This document shows positions 58,054 to 64,000 of a stretch of 64,000 nt of DNA, in pieces. The DNA lies in assembly GCF_003148825.1 (NCBI RefSeq), contig NZ_QGGZ01000002.1, positions 186,001 through 250,000 of the forward strand, written 5' to 3'. This DNA is from Streptomyces sp. CG 926. Its GTDB lineage: Bacteria > Actinomycetota > Actinomycetes > Streptomycetales > Streptomycetaceae. The notes beneath the pieces are model-generated. The model did no database searches. It was not told the DNA's origin and worked only from the letters and a program-made list of their open reading frames with translations. The stretch's first letter is position 1; every line of letters begins with the position of its first letter. A program made the position numbers and the translations under genes.

Positions 58054-58200
58054 CTCTTCCGAGTACACGCTTTAGGCTTGTCACCGGAGCCTCTGGGGCA
58101 ACAGGAGTAACTTCCGTTGCCCCGGAGGGACCGGCTTTCCAGCAAAGATCACCTGGCGCCGATCTGTAAGGCGTACAGAACCACTCTCCAGGAGGACCCC

Positions 58201-59394
<1,194 letters not shown>

Positions 59395-59442
59395 TTTCGT
59401 GCTCTGACCTGGTAGCCCGTTCGCCGGGCACCAAGTTGCACT

Positions 59443-59486
59443 GAAGGGCCCCGGCCCACCGCTTCGGCGGTGGGGCGGGGCCCTTC
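59443..59486 (+). terminator. tuf terminator with UUCG tetraloop
   Basis: A 20-bp GC-rich stem closed by TTCG (59463-59466). It can also serve the convergent rfbC gene. Confidence 0.9.
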
Positions 59487-59533
59487 GGCATGTCCGGTCG
59501 CGCCGCTCCTACGCGTACGGCGGTGTGGGTGGG

Positions 59534-60133
59534 TCAGTTCACGCGCAGCGACTCGGTGAACTCGACGCAGGCGGCGTGGTCGGGCAGCAGACCGCTCGCG
59601 AGGGCCTCGGCCAGCGAGGGCGCGGCCTCGTCGCGGGCCGACAGCAGCGGGACGTCGGCCGGCCACTCGATGCCCAGGTCGGGGTCGAGCGGGTGCACCG
59701 AGTGTTCGCCGGTCGGGTTGTACGTCTCCGAGCAGAGGTACGACAGCGTCGCCTCGTCGCTCAGCGCGCAGAAGCCGTGGCCGAGACCCTCGGGGATGTA
59801 GACCGCGCGGCGGTCCACGTCGTCGAGGCGGACACCCTCCCACCGACCGAAGGTGGGGGAGTCGACCCGCAGGTCGACGATGACGTCGAGCACGGCGCCG
59901 CGCACGCAGGTCACGTACTTGGCCTGGCCGCGCGGTACGTGGGCGAAGTGGATGCCGCGGACCACGCCCGCGGAGGAGACCGAGAGGTTGGCCTGCGCCA
60001 GGTTCAGCGGGTGGCCGACGACCTCGGCGAGCCGGTCGAAGCGGTACCACTCGGTGAACAGGCCGCGCGGGTCGCCGTGCAGCTGCGGGGTGACCTCGAA
60101 GGCGCCGGCCATGGAGAGTTCGCGGAACTTCAC
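59534..60133 (-). CDS. rfbC: dTDP-4-dehydrorhamnose 3,5-epimerase
   Basis: 199 residues, cupin fold. '[19 protein letters not shown]' and '[20 protein letters not shown]' include the catalytic histidine, and '[19 protein letters not shown]' is the second metal-free active-site strand. It makes dTDP-4-dehydro-L-rhamnose. GTG 60133 overlaps the rfbA stop as GTGA. Confidence 0.95.
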   Translation of the reverse strand: MKFRELSMAGAFEVTPQLHGDPRGLFTEWYRFDRLAEVVGHPLNLAQANLSVSSAGVVRGIHFAHVPRGQAKYVTCVRGAVLDVIVDLRVDSPTFGRWEGVRLDDVDRRAVYIPEGLGHGFCALSDEATLSYLCSETYNPTGEHSVHPLDPDLGIEWPADVPLLSARDEAAPSLAEALASGLLPDHAACVEFTESLRVN

Positions 60134-61005
60134 CGGGCGTCCTCCTCGGCGAGCAGCATCAGCAGGTAGTCGCCGTAGCCGCTCTTGGCCAGCGGCTCGG
60201 CGAGCGTGCGCAGCTGCGCGGAGTCGATCAGGCCGGCCCGCCAGGCCGCCTCCTCGACGCAACCTATCTTGAAGCCCTGGCGCTCCTCGATCACGCGGAC
60301 GAACTCCGAGGCCTGCACCATCGAGACGAAGGTGCCGGTGTCCAGCCATGCGGTACCGCGGTCGAGGATGGTGACGTTGAGCTCGCCGGCCTGGAGGTAC
60401 GCGTCGTTGACGGCGGTGATCTCCAGCTCGCCGCGGTCGCTGGGCTTCAGGCCCTTGGCGATCTCGACGACCTGGTTGTCGTAGAAGTACAGACCCGGCA
60501 CCGCGTAGCGGGACTTGGGCTTCTCCGGCTTCTCCTCGATGGAGATGGCCTGGCCGTGCTCGTCGAACTCGACCACGCCGTAGGTGGTGGGGTCCGCCAC
60601 CGGGTACGCGAACACCCGGCCGCCCTTGGCGTCCTTGTGCTGGGCGAGGCGGGTGCCGAGGCCACTGCCGTGGAAGATGTTGTCGCCGAGGATCAGGGCG
60701 ACGGACTCGTCACCGATGAAGTCGGCGCCGAGGACGAACGCCTGGGCGATGCCCTCCGGGCGTTCCTGGACGGCGTATTCCAGCCGCAGGCCGAACTGCG
60801 AACCGTCGCCGAGCAGTCGCTCGAACTGTTCACGGTCACCCGGGGTGGTGATGATCAGGATTTCACTGATCCCCGCCATCACCAGGGTGGAGAGGGGGTA
60901 ATAGATCATCGGCTTGTCGAAGACGGGCAGCAGCTGCTTCGAGACCGCCCGGGTCAGCGGCCAGAGTCGCGATCCGGTGCCACCGGCTAAGAGGATTCCA
61001 CGCAT
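60130..61005 (-). CDS. rfbA: Glucose-1-phosphate thymidylyltransferase
   Basis: 291 residues. Makes dTDP-glucose from glucose-1-phosphate and dTTP. The nucleotide-binding start '[20 protein letters not shown]' and '[13 protein letters not shown]' are intact, with '[19 protein letters not shown]' near the sugar site. ATG 61005 is in the divergent gap with rfbB. It begins the rfbA-rfbC minus-strand operon. Confidence 0.96.
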   Translation of the reverse strand: MRGILLAGGTGSRLWPLTRAVSKQLLPVFDKPMIYYPLSTLVMAGISEILIITTPGDREQFERLLGDGSQFGLRLEYAVQERPEGIAQAFVLGADFIGDESVALILGDNIFHGSGLGTRLAQHKDAKGGRVFAYPVADPTTYGVVEFDEHGQAISIEEKPEKPKSRYAVPGLYFYDNQVVEIAKGLKPSDRGELEITAVNDAYLQAGELNVTILDRGTAWLDTGTFVSMVQASEFVRVIEERQGFKIGCVEEAAWRAGLIDSAQLRTLAEPLAKSGYGDYLLMLLAEEDAR

Positions 61006-61045
61006 GAGGTGAACCCTATGCGCGGACCGCTAGGCTCTTCGTATT

Positions 61046-62023
61046 ATGCGAATTCTTGTGACCGGCGGCGCCGGCTTCATCGGTTCAGAATTAGTCCGCC
61101 AGCAGCTCGCTGCAGATCCCACGGCGCAGATCACTGTTTTCGACAAGCTGACGTACTCGGGCGTCGAGGCCAACCTCGCCCCGGTCGCCGACCACCCCGG
61201 ATACACCTTCGTCAAGGGCGACATCTGCGACGCGGACGCCGTCGACCAGGTCATGCCCGGTCACGACGTCGTCGTGCACTTCGCGGCCGAGTCGCACGTG
61301 GACCGCTCGATCGCCGGCGCGGGCCCGTTCGTGATGACCAACGTGGTCGGCACCCAGGTGCTGCTCGACTCCGCCCGCAAGCACGGTGTCGGCCGCTTCG
61401 TCCACATCTCCACCGACGAGGTCTACGGCTCGATCACCGAGGGCTCCTGGACGGAGGAGTGGCCGCTGGTGCCGAACTCCCCTTACTCCGCCTCGAAGGC
61501 GTCGTCCGACCTGCTGGCGCTGGCCTACGCGCGCACCCACGGCATGGACGTGGTGGTCACCCGCTGCTCCAACAACTACGGGCACTACCAGTTCCCCGAG
61601 AAGGTCATCCCGCTGTTCGTCTCGAACCTGATGGACGGCAAGAAGGTCCCGCTCTACGGCGACGGCGGCAACGTCCGCGACTGGCTGCACGTCTCCGACC
61701 ACTGCCGCGGCATCGACCTGGCCATGCGGAGGGGCCGGGCCGGCGAGGTCTACAACATCGGCGGCGGCACCGAGCTCACCAACAAGGAGCTCACCGGTGT
61801 CCTGCTGGAGGCCGCGGGCCTCGGCTGGGACATGGTCGAGCACGTCGAGGACCGCAAGGGCCACGACCTGCGCTACTCCATCGACATCAGCAAGATCGGC
61901 GCCGAACTGGGCTACGCCCCGCAGGTCACCTTCGAGGACGGCATCAAGGCCACCATCGACTGGTACCGCGAGAACCGCGCCTGGTGGGAGCCGCTCAAGG
62001 TGAAGGCGGCCCTGCAGAAGTGA
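61046..62023 (+). CDS. rfbB: dTDP-glucose 4,6-dehydratase
   Basis: 325 residues, extended SDR. 'VTGGAGFIGSELVRQQL' binds NAD, 'HISTDEVYGSITEGSW' holds the catalytic Thr-Asp-Glu, and Tyr/Lys lie in 'YSASKASSDLLA'. It makes dTDP-4-keto-6-deoxyglucose. ATG 61046 has a TAGGCT box 12-17 bases upstream, so it may be near-leaderless. Confidence 0.96.
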   Translation: MRILVTGGAGFIGSELVRQQLAADPTAQITVFDKLTYSGVEANLAPVADHPGYTFVKGDICDADAVDQVMPGHDVVVHFAAESHVDRSIAGAGPFVMTNVVGTQVLLDSARKHGVGRFVHISTDEVYGSITEGSWTEEWPLVPNSPYSASKASSDLLALAYARTHGMDVVVTRCSNNYGHYQFPEKVIPLFVSNLMDGKKVPLYGDGGNVRDWLHVSDHCRGIDLAMRRGRAGEVYNIGGGTELTNKELTGVLLEAAGLGWDMVEHVEDRKGHDLRYSIDISKIGAELGYAPQVTFEDGIKATIDWYRENRAWWEPLKVKAALQK

Positions 62024-62931
62024 GCACCGACTCGTGGGCCGGACGGTGGCTCGTCACCGGCGCCGGCGGGATGCTCGGCCAGGACGTCCTGACCGTCCTC
62101 GAGCGCGCCAGGATCGAGGCCGTGGGCCTGCGCCGCGCCGACCTCGACATCACCGACCCGGCAGCCGTCCGGGCCGCGGTCGAGGGCGTCACCGTGGTCG
62201 TGAACTGCGCCGCCTGGACGGACGTGGACGGCGCCGAGACCGCCGAGGAGGCCGCGACCGCCGTCAACGGCGCCGCCGTGCGCGTCCTCGCCGAGGCCTG
62301 TGCCGCCGCCCACGTGCGCCTGATCCACGTCTCCACCGACTACGTGCTCCCGGGCGACGCCACGGAGCCGTACCGCGAGGACGCCGAGACCGGCCCGGTC
62401 AACGCCTACGGGCGTTCCAAGCTGGTCGGCGAGCAGGCCGTCACCGAGCTGCTGCCGCAGGACGGTTACGTCGTACGGACCGCCTGGCTGTACGGCGAGC
62501 ACGGGCCGAACTTCGTCGCCACCATGCTGAAGCTGGCCGCGCAGCGCGACACCCTCGACGTGGTCGACGACCAGCACGGCCAGCCCACGTGGTCCTACGC
62601 GCTCGCCCGCCACCTGGTCGAGCTCGGTCGGGCCGCCCTCAAGGGCTGGGCCATGGGCGGGATCTACCACGGCACCGCGAGCGGCCGAACCACCTGGATG
62701 GGACTGGCGCGCGAGGCCTACCGGCTGAGCGGGCTCGACCCCGAGCGGATCCGGCCGACCGGCTCCGACGCGTTCGTACGCCCCGCCGTGCGCCCGGCCT
62801 TCAGCGTCCTCGCTCACGACAACTGGGAAGCCGCGGGGCTCGAACCACTGGCCGACTGGCGGGCGCAGCTCGCCGAGGCGATCACTCGCCCCGCCTTCGC
62901 CGATCTGCTGAGACCGTCCGCCACGAGGTGA
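62020..62931 (+). CDS. rfbD: dTDP-4-dehydrorhamnose reductase
   Basis: 303 residues, SDR fold. 'WLVTGAGGMLGQDVL', 'NCAAWTDVDGAE', 'HVSTDYVLPGDA' and 'YGRSKLVGEQAV' are the RmlD landmarks, the last with catalytic Tyr/Lys. It yields dTDP-L-rhamnose. GTG 62020 overlaps the rfbB stop (GTGA), so the two are coupled. With rfbA and rfbC the whole pathway is here. Confidence 0.95.
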   Translation: MSTDSWAGRWLVTGAGGMLGQDVLTVLERARIEAVGLRRADLDITDPAAVRAAVEGVTVVVNCAAWTDVDGAETAEEAATAVNGAAVRVLAEACAAAHVRLIHVSTDYVLPGDATEPYREDAETGPVNAYGRSKLVGEQAVTELLPQDGYVVRTAWLYGEHGPNFVATMLKLAAQRDTLDVVDDQHGQPTWSYALARHLVELGRAALKGWAMGGIYHGTASGRTTWMGLAREAYRLSGLDPERIRPTGSDAFVRPAVRPAFSVLAHDNWEAAGLEPLADWRAQLAEAITRPAFADLLRPSATR

Positions 62932-63045
62932 GCGCGGTCGGTTCGACAGCCAACGCCGCCGCGATGCCGCTGACCCTGCGCGGCGCCGTTCCGCGCCGTA
63001 CGGCCACCCCGGCGCCCGACGGGCGGCTCACCGAGGTCCGACCCC

Positions 63046-63061
63046 GTGACCTCATGGTCAC
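63046..63061. promoter_or_regulatory. GTGACC-TCAT-GGTCAC inverted repeat
   Basis: A 6-bp dyad with 4-base spacer 40 bases upstream of the rpsJ promoter. It may be the end of the rfb transcript or an operator. Confidence 0.35.
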
Positions 63062-63101
63062 TTCGCGGTGGAGGCCTTGCCGCGCCTGCGCGTGGTGCGG
63101 T

Positions 63102-63129
63102 TTGACCACTCAGCGTGGCGGGGTATTCT
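63102..63129 (+). promoter_or_regulatory. S10 operon promoter
   Basis: TTGACC (63102-63107) and TATTCT (63124-63129) are 16 bases apart. This gives a leader of about 400 bases before rpsJ. The 600-base gap 62932-63531 otherwise holds the shared hairpin and no gene. Confidence 0.7.
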
Positions 63130-63427
63130 CTTCGGCCCGATTGGCCAGGTACGTGCCTCGTATGGCAGACTACTCAAGTTGCTCGGCTGAGTGCCGATGC
63201 TGCGCGCCTCCCGCCGGGAGGACCGGAAGCGAGTCCCACAGTACTCGTCGTCCTTAATCTGCCTCTCGGGGCAGCAATGGGGACGGACGTACGGGAATCT
63301 TCTGGGAAGTGTCAGCACGGTGCCCACCAGGCACTCGGTGGGTGTTTCTCCCCCGAATCGCGGTCACAGGGACCGTACCCCCTTGGACGAGGGAATTTCC
63401 GTATGGGAATTTTCTGTAGAGGGAGTG

Positions 63428-63457
63428 CGACACGCCCGACCGCGTGGGTCGGAGGAG
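63428..63457 (+). ncRNA. rpsJ leader hairpin shared with rpsL
   Basis: CGACAC-G-CCCGACCGCGTGGGTCGG-AGGAG, the same stem and GCGT loop as in the rpsL leader, 75 bases before the rpsJ ATG. Confidence 0.65.
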
Positions 63458-63531
63458 AGGCCGCGGGATCCGTCCCGCAGCCGACCGGGAGCCAGAGCGT
63501 TTCCACATACAGACAGGACTACGGAGTAGCC

Positions 63532-63840
63532 ATGGCGGGACAGAAGATCCGCATCCGGCTCAAGGCCTACGACCACGAGGTCATCGATTCCTCGGCGAAG
63601 AAGATCGTCGAGACGGTGACGCGCACTGGTGCGTCGGTCGCGGGCCCGGTGCCGCTGCCCACTGAGAAGAACGTGTACTGCGTCATCAAGTCGCCGCACA
63701 AGTACAAGGACTCGCGCGAGCACTTCGAGATGCGCACGCACAAGCGCCTGATCGACATCCTCGACCCGACCCCCAAGACCGTTGACTCGCTGATGCGCCT
63801 GGACCTTCCGGCCGGCGTTGACATCGAGATCAAGCTCTGA
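63532..63840 (+). CDS. rpsJ: 30S ribosomal protein S10
   Basis: 102 residues. '[20 protein letters not shown]' and '[20 protein letters not shown]' are conserved. S10 also acts as NusE in antitermination and binds NusG. ATG 63532 follows ACGGAGTAG. First gene of the S10 operon. Confidence 0.98.
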   Translation: MAGQKIRIRLKAYDHEVIDSSAKKIVETVTRTGASVAGPVPLPTEKNVYCVIKSPHKYKDSREHFEMRTHKRLIDILDPTPKTVDSLMRLDLPAGVDIEIKL

Positions 63841-63854
63841 GAGGCGTCGAGAAG

Positions 63855-64000
63855 ATGGCAAAGCAGATCAAGGGCGTCCTGGGCGAGAAGCTCGGCATGA
63901 CCCAGGTCTGGGACGAGAACAACCGTGTCGTCCCGGTGACCGTGGTCAAGGCCGGACCCTGCGTCGTTACCCAGGTCCGTACGAACGACATCGACGGCTA
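63855..64000 (+). CDS. rplC: 50S ribosomal protein L3 (5' part)
   Basis: The first 48 residues run off the window end. '[20 protein letters not shown]' identifies L3. ATG 63855 is 14 bases after rpsJ, behind GAGAAG. Confidence 0.95.
   Translation, partial: MAKQIKGVLGEKLGMTQVWDENNRVVPVTVVKAGPCVVTQVRTNDIDG

Overview
The window is high-GC actinobacterial chromosome, almost certainly Streptomyces or a close relative. It holds secE-nusG-rplKA-rplJL-rpoBC, then rpsL-rpsG-fusA-tuf, then the start of the S10 operon (rpsJ, rplC), in the order known for Streptomyces. GTG and TTG starts are common, NusG has a long acidic N-terminal extension, and rpoB starts with TTG at a standard Streptomyces position.

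Layout. 1-3.3 kb: a partial gene end, an SMI1/KNR4-like protein, an APC permease and a SulP/STAS transporter. 3508-16490: an integrated element of about 13 kb between two perfect 21-bp direct repeats. The right repeat is the last six codons plus stop of yajQ, so the element sits in the 3' end of a protein gene and leaves it intact. It carries cargo (DUF3800, MFS exporter, HNH nuclease, a three-gene dioxygenase operon, a TPR regulator, a GNAT acetyltransferase), a primase-polymerase/ATPase replication module, an AlpA-like excisionase, a divergent XRE regulator and a tyrosine integrase. It has no FtsK-like transfer gene. 16.5-22.9 kb: yajQ, tRNA-Tyr, a secreted glycine-rich protein, a DUF3574 protein, an NAD-binding protein, a divergent amidohydrolase, tRNA-Thr, tRNA-Met, rpmG and two MaoC-type dehydratase subunits. 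23.0-24.4 kb: a gene-free 1.4-kb imperfect palindrome with about 230-bp arms enclosing opposed arrays of 63-bp repeats.

24.5-31.3 kb: a TetR regulator and DHA2 exporter sharing a GTTAGT-N8-ACTAAC operator, a DUF3291-like protein, murB, an unknown protein, add and aspC. 31.4-45.8 kb: tRNA-Trp and the secE-to-rpoC ribosome/RNA polymerase block, with two lipoprotein genes between rplA and rplJ and an L10-leader attenuator before rplJ.

45.8-52.1 kb, between rpoC and rpsL: the most notable locus. A minus-strand operon encodes a class III nucleotide cyclase-like protein, a P-loop NTPase with helical repeats, an SPFH-like protein, a two-TM protein resembling the Pycsar effector PycTM, and an M48 protease. 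A Crp/Fnr-type gene lies just upstream. The cyclase C-terminus and the NTPase N-terminal region share a short sequence motif. I read this as an expanded Pycsar-like defence or stress system.

52.2-64 kb: a large YfhO-like membrane protein, the str operon (rpsL, rpsG, fusA, tuf), a complete dTDP-L-rhamnose gene set (rfbA/rfbC diverging from rfbB/rfbD), and rpsJ-rplC. The rpsL and rpsJ leaders share a nearly identical hairpin. All functions come from reading the sequence by eye; no database search was run.
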